Shown: piece by piece, positions 6,968-15,888 of the stretch
Layout of the letters: the number at the start of each line of letters is the position of its first letter
How positions within the stretch are numbered: position 1 is the stretch's first letter
Source of the DNA: Pirellula staleyi DSM 6068
Lineage (GTDB): Bacteria; Planctomycetota; Planctomycetia; Pirellulales; Pirellulaceae
NCBI RefSeq assembly: GCF_000025185.1
Contig: NC_013720.1
Location: forward strand, 1,426,001-1,490,000
DNA length: 64,000 nt
Reading direction: 5' to 3'
Notes under the pieces: model-generated
Told to the model about the DNA's origin: nothing
Databases searched by the model: none
Seen by the model: the letters and a program-made list of their open reading frames with translations, nothing else
Made by a program: the position numbers and the translations under genes

Positions 6968-7866
6968 TTGCGGGACCGCGTCGCGAGATCACACAACTAA
7001 TCATTCAGCACCGCGTCTATCTGTTGACGTATGTCAAAGAGATTTTCCAGCAAGGTTGGCCGGCCACTGATTCCGAAGTTGCAACCGAGGCGGCGCTCGC
7101 GAATCATATTGACCGCATGGCCGGCGAACTGGAGGGCGTCTTGAAGCGGCTCAGGCGTCGCTTACTGTGGGCATTCCGCGAAGTCCAACGATTGAACAAG
7201 GTGCGCGAGCAGCAGGCGACGCTCGAACAAGAAGGCGAAGCTCATTTCAGGCGCTGCGATCGGCTGATCAAGAAGCTCAAGGGCGTCCAATCCAAACGGC
7301 GTCGCGAGGCGGAAGGTGTTGATGACATCAATACCTATGGCGTTCTGGCCGCAGAAGGCTACTTGCCCGGCTACGGTCTCGATACGGGTTCCGTGGTTGC
7401 GATGGCTGAGGTTCTCCGCTTGGCGAAGGTGTCGGACCGGGTTTACATGGTGGCCGAGTGGCCGCAGGCCAACGCTGGCCACTATCAATTGGAACTGAAT
7501 TGGCCCGGAGGGAGCGAGCAACGGGTAGTCACCATCGCGCCCAAGAAGATCAGCGCGAGTTGGATGTCGTTTTCTGCAAACGAGTCGGTCACAGATTCTT
7601 TAAGTGCCGGTAGTTCAAGTGTTTGCGAAGCGCAAGCAGGCGAGATTGCGCTCGGAGAGTGTTGGGCACAGGGAGGATGTTCCGCTCCCTCAATCGCCAA
7701 ACACCGAAGAGTCCATTCGTGTGGCCCAGCCTGTGTTGCTCGCTGGGTCCAAGGCAAGGATTCGCGTCATTTGCTGAGCACCAAGACCTGCGACTTCCAC
7801 ACATGGGCCGGGATCTCAATCCGTCGCGCAATCCCATCGAAGGTGCCGGAGCTAAACACCAGTTGA
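6964..7866 (+). pseudogene. C-terminal fragment of a large DEAD/DEAH-type helicase
   Basis: Residues ~1-150 of this frame are a helical, Arg/Lys-rich segment (AGPRREITQLIIQHRVYLL near the start) followed by DINTYGVLAAEGYLPGYGLD. The GVLA.EG.LPGY motif is known from large helicases of the DUF1998/DrmA-like groups, downstream of their motor domains. The motor domains (Walker A, DEAH box) are absent, and the match fades after about residue 165 (near 7460). The remaining frame to 7866 is low-quality Cys/Ser-rich sequence. I read it as a remnant of a defence-type or RNA/DNA helicase fused to unrelated DNA. Function is presumably lost. Confidence 0.5.
7589..7770 (-). pseudogene. RuvC-like (RNase H fold) N-terminal remnant, frameshifted
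   Basis: An ATG at 7770 on the minus strand opens MTRILALDPASNTGWATRMD, matching the first strand of phage-type RuvC resolvases, where the Asp in LALDP is a catalytic metal ligand. That frame stops at 7690. An adjacent frame continues in a plausible way (VWRLRERNILPVPNTLRAQ, then SRLLALRKHL) to 7589, so a frameshift near 7700 is likely. The later catalytic acids are missing. The start overlaps the stop of the upstream frame (7767-7985) as ATGA, as in phage-type gene strings. Confidence 0.4.
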
Positions 7867-7985
7867 GACGCCTTAGCTTCAGGATTGCGACCAGGTGTGC
7901 TTGCCTTGAACGTCAATGTTCTTGGGAGTGTAACACCTTGTCCAGCGAAGACATGAGCCAGTCTTCGGTAAAGAGTTCCTCGCAC
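7767..7985 (-). CDS. Possible phage-type small ORF upstream of the RuvC-like remnant
   Basis: A 72-residue minus-strand frame whose C-terminal half reads like real protein (ASQLVFSSGTFDGIARRIEI, then PAHVWKSQVLVLSK). Its stop overlaps the ATG of the RuvC-like remnant by the ATGA arrangement. The N-terminal part is doubtful; a better reading upstream may lie in another frame. No family recognised. Low confidence: it could be the tail of a gene whose beginning has been lost. Confidence 0.3.
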   Translation of the reverse strand: MRGTLYRRLAHVFAGQGVTLPRTLTFKASTPGRNPEAKASQLVFSSGTFDGIARRIEIPAHVWKSQVLVLSK

Positions 7986-8150
7986 ATCACCGCGTAACGC
8001 ACACGCCAGGTTTTACCCGCCGCGAGTGTCCTGTCACGAACAAGCTGGATTGTGAGACTAATTACGATTCACAATCGCCGGCCCCGTCCGCTGTTTGCGA
8101 CCCCTTGACAGTCCGCGGCCATAAAGAGGTTAGGCATTCGGCTTGGCGCG

Positions 8151-9611
8151 TTAGTGAGCTGTTCCGATCTTCGGCTTCAGGTTGGCGCCGTCCTCGTCCG
8201 AAAGAAGTCCCTCTTGGTTGGGCAAGAGCGGGACGGCAGATTTCATGGCCTCAGACACAATCCAGCCGACCGCCAACGGCTTGGCGGCGTCCTTGCTGGC
8301 AGTTTCGATGCGGGCCTGCATCGTCGCGACTTTGTCCGGATGCGCAGCAGCAATGTTGTTCTTCTCGTAGGGGTCTTCGGCCAGGTTGTAGAGGTCAACG
8401 CTGCTGGGCAACATCGTGCGCCAGATGAGCTTCCAGTCACCCTGCCGTAGGCCGGCGCGAAACGGCTCGATGCTGTAGAAGAATTCCGTGCGTGGCGACG
8501 GTTTTCCTTCGGCGATGGTGTCCCAGACGTTCGTACCATCGAGCGGCTTGCACTTGGCGATGGAGGCGCCGGCCAGCGCAGCGAATGTGGGATAAAGGTC
8601 CACGGCGTGGATCATGCCGTCCACGGTCTGAGCCTTGATCTTGCCCGGCCAGTTGGCCAGCGCACACACGCGACTGCCGCCTTCGAAGAGCGAGCCTTTG
8701 CCGTTGCGATAGGGACCATTATCGCACGGGAGCACGACCTTCGACATGTCCGCCATCTGACCGGCGAACATCTTGTCCTTCGTGCCGCCGTTGTCGCTAT
8801 GGAAAAAGATGAGCGTGTTTTCGCGGAGCCCCTTCTGGTCGAGCGCGGCGACGACTTTGCCGATGTTTTCATCAAGGCAGTCTACCATGGCAGCGTAAGT
8901 GCGGCGTGTCGGCTCGGCGATGTTCAAATACTTGGTGATGTATTCCTTCGGCGCCTGATACGGTGTGTGCGGGGCGTTGAAGGTGAGGTAGAGGTAGAAC
9001 GGCTTCTTGCCATCCTGGCCGTGGATGTATTTCACCGCGTCGTCGCCAATGAGCGTGGTGGTGTAGCCTTGTTCGTGGACGGGCTTGTTATCGCGGAACC
9101 AGTCAAGCACGCCGTGTTCGTCGTGAGTGAAGTAATCCAGCTCACCGATCATCGCGCCGTATTGGTAATCGAAACCGCGTTGCTTGGGCCAGTACTTCTG
9201 GTCCGCGTGGCCGAGATGCCATTTGCCGATGATAGCGGTCTTGTAGCCGGCGTCGCCCAGGCATTGGGGCATTAGATACTCACTCGTGTCGAGTCCGTAA
9301 CCGGCAGCGGTGGGAATGACGATTGTCTGCAGGCCGTAGCGGTAGGGAAAGCGGCCGGTCATCAGACACGCACGTGTGGGTGTGCACATGTTCTGCACGT
9401 AGAACTGCGAGAACTTCGCCCCGCCCTTTGCGAGCGCGTCTATGTTCGGCGTCTTAATTTCAGTGCAGCCGTTGAAGCCGACGTCCTTCCAGCCGAGATC
9501 GTCGGCCACGATGTGGACGATGTTTGGTTGCCTGTCTGCCGCTTGCGAAGCCACCGCGGTGAACGCGACGAGTAGCACGGCGGCCCATAGTTCGAGTTTG
9601 GTTAGGTTCAT
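8151..9611 (-). CDS. Secreted sulfatase (arylsulfatase family)
   Basis: A 486-residue S1-family sulfatase, which hydrolyses sulfate esters using a formylglycine made from Cys or Ser. The signal peptide spans residues 1-25 (LWAAVLLVAFTAVASQA). The metal-binding strand is IVHIVADDLGWKD (~31-43). The formylglycine motif CTPTRA begins at Cys76, followed by GRFPYRYG. GKWHLGH and the metal-binding HSDNGG motif follow. Length is normal for the family. Stands alone on the minus strand, facing the truncated tyrosine phosphatase. Substrate unknown; planctomycete sulfatases generally act on marine sulfated polysaccharides. Confidence 0.95.
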   Translation of the reverse strand: MNLTKLELWAAVLLVAFTAVASQAADRQPNIVHIVADDLGWKDVGFNGCTEIKTPNIDALAKGGAKFSQFYVQNMCTPTRACLMTGRFPYRYGLQTIVIPTAAGYGLDTSEYLMPQCLGDAGYKTAIIGKWHLGHADQKYWPKQRGFDYQYGAMIGELDYFTHDEHGVLDWFRDNKPVHEQGYTTTLIGDDAVKYIHGQDGKKPFYLYLTFNAPHTPYQAPKEYITKYLNIAEPTRRTYAAMVDCLDENIGKVVAALDQKGLRENTLIFFHSDNGGTKDKMFAGQMADMSKVVLPCDNGPYRNGKGSLFEGGSRVCALANWPGKIKAQTVDGMIHAVDLYPTFAALAGASIAKCKPLDGTNVWDTIAEGKPSPRTEFFYSIEPFRAGLRQGDWKLIWRTMLPSSVDLYNLAEDPYEKNNIAAAHPDKVATMQARIETASKDAAKPLAVGWIVSEAMKSAVPLLPNQEGLLSDEDGANLKPKIGTAH

Positions 9612-9946
9612 GGAAAATGGTGATCTCAGATTACTTAAAAAAACAAACGCACTCCAAGGTCTAACTTGTTTATAGGAAGTATCCGCCTATCACCTATAGG
9701 CCGCAAACGTGCTGCCTGACGCGAGAGTAGTTGATTCTCGTAAGAGGCCGCCAAAAAACCGACTGGAAATGTTGAAAACGCAGGGAAAACAGGCCTTCGC
9801 TGTTGGTTCTTTGGCAGACTCTAAGTCGAATTGTAGCCGTTGCTTGCTACGCTGTCACGCTTCTCCTGCGTGATAGGCCGCCCCTGCCGAGCGCTCATCG
9901 GACGGACACCCCAGTCGGGCACGGCCATAAGGAGGAGGTGACCTTT
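9612..9946. other. Intergenic stretch, no gene seen
   Basis: About 335 bp between the divergent sulfatase and phosphatase remnant. A short symmetric CCTATAGG lies near 9691. No protein-like frame precedes the strong ribosome binding site at 9930-9938. The lost N-terminal half of the phosphatase is not recognisable here. Confidence 0.5.
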
Positions 9947-10375
9947 ATGCGAGGCTATCGCGACTTTGTATCGCTTTCGAGCGCTCGGCTGGAATCTCGC
10001 AAGCTATTCCTTTGCCTCGGCGACAAGAACCAATTGCCCGCTGTCTTCCATTGTACCACCGAGAAGGATCGGACTGGCTGGGCAACTGCCGCCCTGCTGA
10101 CCCTGTTGGGTGTGCCTCGGGACAAGGTGATGGAAGATTTCCTGCGTAGCAAGGAGTACATCATTCCCAAGTACAAGCCGGTCATCGACGGTTTCGCCGA
10201 GGCTGGAGGGGGTAAAGCAATCCCTGCGACCATTCTCGGTGTGAAGAAGGAGTATCTCAAAGCGGCATTCGATGAGATGGAAAAGAAGTACGACACCATT
10301 GAAAACTACTTTTCTGACGGGTTAGGCATTAACACCGCCAGACAACGGGCCTTAAGAGAACTGTATCTTGAGTGA
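9947..10375 (+). pseudogene. N-terminally truncated protein tyrosine phosphatase (PF13350-like)
   Basis: The C-terminal half of a tyrosine/serine phosphatase. FHCTTEKDRTGWATAALL holds the Cys-based P-loop, normally HCxxGKDRTG; here Gly is replaced by Glu. Then comes the helix LLGVPRDKVMEDFLRS and a C-terminal domain ending ALRELYLE. ATG at 9947 is preceded by a strong AGGAGG. The usual N-terminal half (signal peptide and the substrate-binding FRDLGG region) is absent, leaving 142 residues. It may be a recently truncated gene given a fresh start, or a 5' deletion. Activity is doubtful because both the N-terminal half and the P-loop Gly are missing. Confidence 0.7.
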
Positions 10376-10420
10376 GCGATGGTCTTTTCCACCGCCTTTT
10401 CCTGTTACAGTCGACGGCGG

Positions 10421-10738
10421 TTAGTACGCCTGGGATCGCCACCCCAACCAGTCGCCCGTCAGCTTTGGTCGTTCCAAAAGCGGCCCACCAAATTGCGGCT
10501 GAATCGGAACTGCGGGCGCTGCTTCGACAGCTGAACCTCCGGTGATACCAATTGGCGATTCAGTGGAGAGGTTTGCCAGGGTTTCTACTTCTTCGTCGAG
10601 CCCAATTGCTTGTCCGGTACTCATGTCACCAGTCGGCGATTGTTGCCGCTGGGCCCAAGCAGTCGACCCGACGACCGCGATAGCCACGAGAGTAAGGACT
10701 ATTCTTCTGTATCGCGCGAAACGTACCGGTAGTCGCAT
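10421..10738 (-). pseudogene. N-terminal stub of an OprB-type carbohydrate porin
   Basis: 105 residues. A basic N-terminus and signal peptide (IVLTLVAIAVVGSTAWA), then a low-complexity linker, then ERPKLTGDWLGWRS, the hallmark start of the OprB carbohydrate-selective porin barrel (LTGDWGGxRxxL). The frame stops three residues later, so the whole ~350-residue barrel is missing. A 6-bp inverted repeat (ACCGCC / GGCGGT, 10391-10421) sits at the break point. Probably a deletion scar of a sugar porin that once accompanied the sulfatase. Confidence 0.65.
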
Positions 10739-11511
10739 TTATGGCTCCCGTAGGCACATGTGACCCATCGCTCCAAATGCGACCTGAATCGGAGCCGCTG
10801 TTCATTCGCAGCATGGATTGTCGTTTTTATCGACAATTCGGGAGTTTCCTCGTTACACGATCTATCCTGCGAGTTAGCCGATTCTAAGAGGGTTCTTTTC
10901 GGTTTTGAAACCGAAAGGGTATCAAAACCAGTAGCTCTTTCCAGGTCAATGAGTTGCGTCGCGAGAAAAAGAGAGTGCTGTTTCGAAGAGGGTTGGTTTC
11001 GGGGAGTTCCTACTACGCCGTTGGTTACTTCTAAAGTTCCCTGATTTTTGCTGCCGCAGGGTAGATTCTTGCTGAAGCCCCGAGCGAAAGAGGTCGCCAC
11101 ATTCATCTCACGAGAGGAGCAAGCAGCTGCGACACTACTTCAACTTCTATCTAGTTCTGCTTCCTGGACACGTTTGGTCACTGTCGGCCAAAAAAGCTTG
11201 CAAGAACTTTGCGGCATCCGAGATAGAGTTGATGCACCTCTGGGAGGCAATACATCGTGCCCGTTTTGTGCGGCTGATGTGTCGACCGCAATCGCCTCGG
11301 CTGGCTCATGACCAACTGGTGTATCTGCAACACGCAGTGATTTCCGAACAGTTTTCGTTTGCATTGTCAGGGAACGCGAAAAACACTGCTCTCGTTGCTC
11401 TGCAGCAGCCAAGGTATCGGCCGTGATCTCGGCGAGAACAGCAGTATGGCGGAGTGATAGTGGGCGAATGATCGAGTTCCGCGGGAAGTAGGCCAAGCGG
11501 ACTACTCTGAC
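10739..11511. other. Intergenic region without recognisable genes
   Basis: Several frames are open here on both strands (for example 10760-11044 and 11140-11598), but they are Ser/Arg/Cys-rich with no family resemblance. I see no RNA gene. The stretch presumably contains the promoter of the sigma factor gene further on. Confidence 0.5.
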
Positions 11512-11543
11512 GATTGGCTGATTGGCTGATTGGCTGATTGGCT
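11512..11543 (+). repeat. Tandem octamer repeat (GATTGGCT x4)
   Basis: Four perfect head-to-tail copies of GATTGGCT followed by a partial GATC, 111 bp upstream of the ECF sigma factor gene. Eight-base units can change copy number by slipped-strand mispairing, so it could alter promoter spacing. No regulatory role is shown. Confidence 0.9.
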
Positions 11544-11654
11544 GATCAAACTTGCTTCCAAAATGGGTGACTTCTGCCATTCGAGCGCCGCATTGCACTC
11601 GCGGATTAGCCTCGATGTTCGCTCACTGAGTTTCTCAGACTTTTTGTCGTAAAA

Positions 11655-12215
11655 ATGCTTGGGCTACCGGAGTGTATTGGTATGGACCCTGAATCTCCTC
11701 TCCAACACGAGCAATTTCTTACGCTGTTTACGTCCAGCGAACCGGCGATACGTGCCTATGTCCGTAGGTTGGTACCGACGAGAAACGATGCCGCTGACGT
11801 GATGCAGGGCGTCTCGTTGGTGCTCTGGAAAAAGTTCCACGAGCTTGACCAGCCAAGTGACTTTCGCAAATGGTCGTTTGGCGTTGCGCGTTACGAAACG
11901 CTGGCTTGGCTGCGCAACAAGTCGAGAGATCGACTGGTGTTGGCAGAAGACGTATTGCTCACCTTGGCTCACGAATCCGAGCGGGGCGAAGAGAGACTGA
12001 CGGCTCAGCGGGAGGCTTTGGAAGATTGTCTAGAAAAGCTGCCCCAGCCACAGCGGACTGCGATTCTAGCGGCCTACGCACCTGACGCAGCCATGCAGGA
12101 CGTAGCGAAACAAAGTGGACGGACCGTCGCAGCCTTCTACCAATGGTTGCATCGCATGCGATTGCAATTGCTGGAATGTACGCGTCGCACGCTACAGTCG
12201 GAGGGGTTGACATGA
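11655..12215 (+). CDS. ECF RNA polymerase sigma factor (planctomycete/verrucomicrobial type)
   Basis: A 186-residue sigma-70 family protein of the short type common in Planctomycetes (TIGR02989-like). Region 2 is residues ~25-95 (AIRAYVRRLVPTRNDAADVM, then FRKWSFGVARYETLAWLR). Region 4 is residues ~125-175 (CLEKLPQPQRTAILAAY, then a helix-turn-helix with SGRTVAAFYQWLHRMRLQL). Start could also be ATG at 11682. The stop overlaps the next gene (ATGA), so it is translationally coupled to the FecR-LamG protein and probably controls the sulfatase genes behind it. Confidence 0.9.
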   Translation: MLGLPECIGMDPESPLQHEQFLTLFTSSEPAIRAYVRRLVPTRNDAADVMQGVSLVLWKKFHELDQPSDFRKWSFGVARYETLAWLRNKSRDRLVLAEDVLLTLAHESERGEERLTAQREALEDCLEKLPQPQRTAILAAYAPDAAMQDVAKQSGRTVAAFYQWLHRMRLQLLECTRRTLQSEGLT

Positions 12216-13774
12216 GCGATTCGACGGACTTGCGTCCTCTGTTTGCAGATTATTCGCTTGGAAGAATCTCTGCCGATCAGCTTCAGGCACTCGAAGCGGC
12301 GCTTCGTCAGGACTCGGATCTGCGCCGTGACTTTATCGAATACATGAATGTTGATTCGGCCCTGGGAAACATGGCAGCACTGTCGGATGTCGAACTGGCA
12401 GAGCTAGAAACAACCATGCTCGACGACGAATCAGCGACAACCGCTGCCGCTCCTCCCGAGACATTTACAAAATCAAAAACTAACGACAAACTCGCGCCGA
12501 CATTTCGAGTTGCCATCGTCCTGGGAACCCTAGCGGCGACACTGCTTCTTGCTGCATCGCTTTGGCTTGCCAGTCTGGGCAAGAACAAGCTGACACCGGT
12601 GGCAACACTGCTCACCGAAATCGATGCAGTGCTGCTGTGCAACGGCCAGTCTTGTAAAACCACCGAATTAGCGGCGGGCAAATATCGTCTTGAGCAGGGA
12701 TTGGTGCTCTTGCAGTTTGGTGGCGGAGTGATGGTTTATGTTGAAGCTCCGGCGCACTTTGACGCGATCAGCAACAAATGTGTCGAACTGCATTCGGGAC
12801 GCCTCTCTGCCAATGTTCCTCCTGAAGGAGTTGGCTTTACGGTGGAAACACCCGAAGCAGAGGTGATTGACTTTGGTACAGAGTTTTCGGTCGATGTCGA
12901 ATCAGGGGCCAGTGAAGTACATGTCTTTGACGGCCTGGTTCGCGTGCAACCACGATCGGAGGGAAACCTAGAGAAATCGGGCGCCATCGATCTCCGCGCA
13001 TCACAGGCAGTGAAGATCGATGATGTAGTTAAAAAGCCGGTGTCGATAGCACTAGCCACCGATCGATTTATTCGCACGTTTGATGAGTCGCGACGCAAAT
13101 TCTCACGCACCATCAAGCAGCTCTCTCCCGTTGCGTTCTACCCGATGGCGATCCGCGACCAGGGGCTGGCCTGCGTGCCGCCGGAATACTCGGGCATCGT
13201 CTTAACCGGCGACGGAAATCGACCACCTCATGCCAGGGGTGTGTTTGCTGGGGGATCGCTACGGGTGCTGGCAGATTCTTCAGGACGAGGCGGGATTGTG
13301 AAGTCTGCGCCGCCTTTGCAGTCGGGGGAGTTCACACTGGCGGCTTATGTGTTTCTGGAGAATAGAGCCCATAGCGCCGTTGTGGTCACCAATATCCAGC
13401 GAGATACAGGGAGTTTTTCGCTCGAACTCAACGAGCGCGGCTTCCTTCAGGCAACCGTCCGAGATAGTGCTGGCGAGTTGCGATCTACCTCTGCCGATGC
13501 CTTACTACCACTCCGCACCTGGTGTCACATCGTGATGACAGTGGATGGCGAGCAACTGCGTCTCTATGGCGACGGTCGACTCGCTGCTTCCACGATGTCG
13601 GCTCCCCTCTCCAGCAATGTGTCAACATCGCTGTGGTTCGGAACAGACTCGGATGCAGTCCGCTTGTGGGATGGACGTATCGACGAAGTTGCACTGTTCG
13701 ACAAGGCGCTCGACGACGCGCAAATCTCAGAGCTGTATCAGGCAGCTTTGGAACAAATGGGGAAAACTGAATGA
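12212..13774 (+). CDS. FecR-domain, LamG-domain membrane protein
   Basis: 520 residues from the ATG at 12212, which overlaps the sigma factor stop; an upstream in-frame start at 12143 is inside the sigma gene. Residues 1-60 form a short cytoplasmic segment like those that bind sigma factors (SLGRISADQLQALEAALRQD). One membrane helix lies near 105-130 (VLGTLAATLLLAASLWLAS). A FecR-type beta domain lies near 145-260 (FTVETPEAEVIDFGTEFSV, then VHVFDGLVRV). A LamG/concanavalin-like domain lies near 325-510 (TLAAYVFLE, then WFGTDSDAVRLWDGRIDEVA). The likely role is a trans-membrane sensor or anti-sigma partner that binds glycan outside. Confidence 0.88.
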   Translation: MSDSTDLRPLFADYSLGRISADQLQALEAALRQDSDLRRDFIEYMNVDSALGNMAALSDVELAELETTMLDDESATTAAAPPETFTKSKTNDKLAPTFRVAIVLGTLAATLLLAASLWLASLGKNKLTPVATLLTEIDAVLLCNGQSCKTTELAAGKYRLEQGLVLLQFGGGVMVYVEAPAHFDAISNKCVELHSGRLSANVPPEGVGFTVETPEAEVIDFGTEFSVDVESGASEVHVFDGLVRVQPRSEGNLEKSGAIDLRASQAVKIDDVVKKPVSIALATDRFIRTFDESRRKFSRTIKQLSPVAFYPMAIRDQGLACVPPEYSGIVLTGDGNRPPHARGVFAGGSLRVLADSSGRGGIVKSAPPLQSGEFTLAAYVFLENRAHSAVVVTNIQRDTGSFSLELNERGFLQATVRDSAGELRSTSADALLPLRTWCHIVMTVDGEQLRLYGDGRLAASTMSAPLSSNVSTSLWFGTDSDAVRLWDGRIDEVALFDKALDDAQISELYQAALEQMGKTE

Positions 13775-15801
13775 GACATCTCGCCCCTGCACTCTCTAAG
13801 AACTCTGTCACACAACTGGATCCGTCCATGATCACTCGACACCAACGGCAACTGCTGATTCCCCTTTTTGTGTTGTCGACTCTGCTCTCCGCGAAGGGAA
13901 CTGTCTGGGCAACTGAGCCAGCGAAGCCCAACGTCGTTTATATCCTCGCCGACGATGTTGGCTGGGGCGATTTGAGTGTGCATGGCGGCGGAGTTCCCAC
14001 GCCGAACATTGATAAGCTCTTCGCTCAAGGCATCGAGGTATCGCACTTCATGGGCTGGTGCGTTTGCTCGCCAACACGCGCTATGTTCCTGACGGGTCGC
14101 CATCCGATTCGCGTCGGCACAGGGCCAGAAGTTGGTGGCGAACTATCGCTCGACGAGACAACCATCGCCGAAGGTTTCAAGGCCAACGGCTATCGAACCG
14201 GCGTCTTTGGAAAATGGCACAGCGGCAGTGATCCCGACACCCCTGCTTTCCGCGCTGCCTTTGCCGAGGCTTTCAAGGCCATACCCAACAAACAGTTCGC
14301 TGGTGGGCATGGCGCGAATGCCCATGGCTTCGACGAAGCCTGGGTCTACTACGGCGGCGGTGCTGACTTCTTCAATCGCCGAACTGTCCAGGGGCGCGGG
14401 CCGGTCTCGTGGTGGCACAACCGTGAGTTCCGCCCGGACGACGAAGGTTACACCGACGACCTCGTCACACAGCGTGCCATCGAGTTCATTCGTGAGAACA
14501 AAGACCAGCCTTTCTTCTGCTATGTCCCGTTCCACATCGCTCACGCGCCTCTGCAGGCCAAAGAAAACGACTTAGCCGCCATCGATTCGAAGACCGCCGC
14601 AAAACTTCCGACGGCAAGTGGGAAAACAAGCGACGAAGGGAAACACATCCACGCAGCGATGTTGCATTCGATGGACAACAACATCGCCGCAATCCGCGAT
14701 GAACTCGAGAAACTTGGTCTCAGCGACAACACGATTTTCGTCTTCACCAGCGACAACGGTGCCATGGAAGCAGGGAGCAGCCTGCCGCTTCGAGGTCATA
14801 AGCATACGATCTACGAAGGTGGCGTACGGCTGCCGACTGCAATTTACTGGCCCAAGGGTGGCTTAACTGGCGGTCGCAAATGGAATGGTCTGTGCGGGGC
14901 GCTCGACATGTTCCCAACTCTCATGGCCATGACCGACTCCACGATGCCCAAGACGCAGCCTCTCGATGGCAAGAATGTCTGGCCCGCACTGCGTGACAAT
15001 CAGCCTAGCCCCGTCGAGAGCTACTATTTCATCTGGCACGACGAAGATGCGATTCGCACCGATCGCTGGAAACTCCACCGCTTTCACGGTCGCTATGAAC
15101 TCTACGACATCACGATCGATGAAACCGAATCCAACAACATTGCCGACTCGCACCCCGATGTAGTGAAATCTCTTTCCGCGAAGATGGATGCGTGGGCCGA
15201 ATCGCTCGGCGCGGCAATCAGTCATCAACCTGCGCCGAAGAAGTATCACGTGCCAGCCGCTCCCGATGGCGAAGTGCTGGCGGTCACCGTGACCATCACC
15301 GACAAGGCGAAGCCGAAAGACCGTCTTGTCATCAACATCGCCAACTGGATTGGCACGCAGTACGCCACGGATTGGATCGATTTCGACATTGCCTTCTCAC
15401 CGACCTCGCCAAAGAAGCATCCTTACTTTTCCACGCTGGAAGGGAATAACTCGAAACCCTTTGGTCCACTCTTTAAACCTGGAACCAGCGTGGACCAATT
15501 CGGCCGCGACCAGAGCACAGGCCCCGGGATCGCCGACGTCAACAGCGTCTGGGAACACCGCATTATCGGCCTTTCGAGCACCGCGCCCGGACCGCTCAGC
15601 AAGCATGGCATCGTCTTCACCGGCGGCACACCGGGAACCTTTACGGTCTACCTCGACAACCTTCGCATCCGCCATGCCGACGGCAGCACCACGCCACTTT
15701 GGAGCAGCGGAAAAGACACCCGCGCTGGCAAGTTCACGCCAAGCGATCTGTTTACCGACCTAAAGATTCGCACGATCAACGTGAGCGAGGTTCGCCCATG
15801 A
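13771..15801 (+). CDS. Sulfatase with a C-terminal beta-rich extension
   Basis: 676 residues from ATG 13771 (ATGA overlap with the previous gene) or 657 from ATG 13828, which better positions the signal peptide (LLIPLFVLSTLLSAKGTVWA). Motifs: VVYILADDVGWGDL, CSPTRA (formylglycine Cys99, numbering from 13771), GRHPIRVG, FGKWHSG and FTSDNGA. After residue ~505 an extra ~170-residue segment follows (AVTVTITDKAKPKDRLVINI onward) that looks like a beta-sandwich, perhaps carbohydrate binding; normal sulfatases end before it. Part of the sigma-FecR-sulfatase operon. Confidence 0.93.
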   Translation: MRHLAPALSKNSVTQLDPSMITRHQRQLLIPLFVLSTLLSAKGTVWATEPAKPNVVYILADDVGWGDLSVHGGGVPTPNIDKLFAQGIEVSHFMGWCVCSPTRAMFLTGRHPIRVGTGPEVGGELSLDETTIAEGFKANGYRTGVFGKWHSGSDPDTPAFRAAFAEAFKAIPNKQFAGGHGANAHGFDEAWVYYGGGADFFNRRTVQGRGPVSWWHNREFRPDDEGYTDDLVTQRAIEFIRENKDQPFFCYVPFHIAHAPLQAKENDLAAIDSKTAAKLPTASGKTSDEGKHIHAAMLHSMDNNIAAIRDELEKLGLSDNTIFVFTSDNGAMEAGSSLPLRGHKHTIYEGGVRLPTAIYWPKGGLTGGRKWNGLCGALDMFPTLMAMTDSTMPKTQPLDGKNVWPALRDNQPSPVESYYFIWHDEDAIRTDRWKLHRFHGRYELYDITIDETESNNIADSHPDVVKSLSAKMDAWAESLGAAISHQPAPKKYHVPAAPDGEVLAVTVTITDKAKPKDRLVINIANWIGTQYATDWIDFDIAFSPTSPKKHPYFSTLEGNNSKPFGPLFKPGTSVDQFGRDQSTGPGIADVNSVWEHRIIGLSSTAPGPLSKHGIVFTGGTPGTFTVYLDNLRIRHADGSTTPLWSSGKDTRAGKFTPSDLFTDLKIRTINVSEVRP

Positions 15802-15888
15802 CACGAGCTAGTGCCTCCATGAAAAATGAACTGAGAACACCAATCTTGCTCCCGATTTTCGCCGGGGCCACGTCCTTGGGATGCTGAC

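Noticed and set aside
8129-8135. An isolated GTTAGGC identical to the attC core
   Set aside because: No pairing arm or AAC box at a suitable distance upstream; a 7-base match by chance is likely.
8607-9275. A 222-codon frame antisense to the sulfatase
   Set aside because: No family resemblance and fully overlaps an intact sulfatase.
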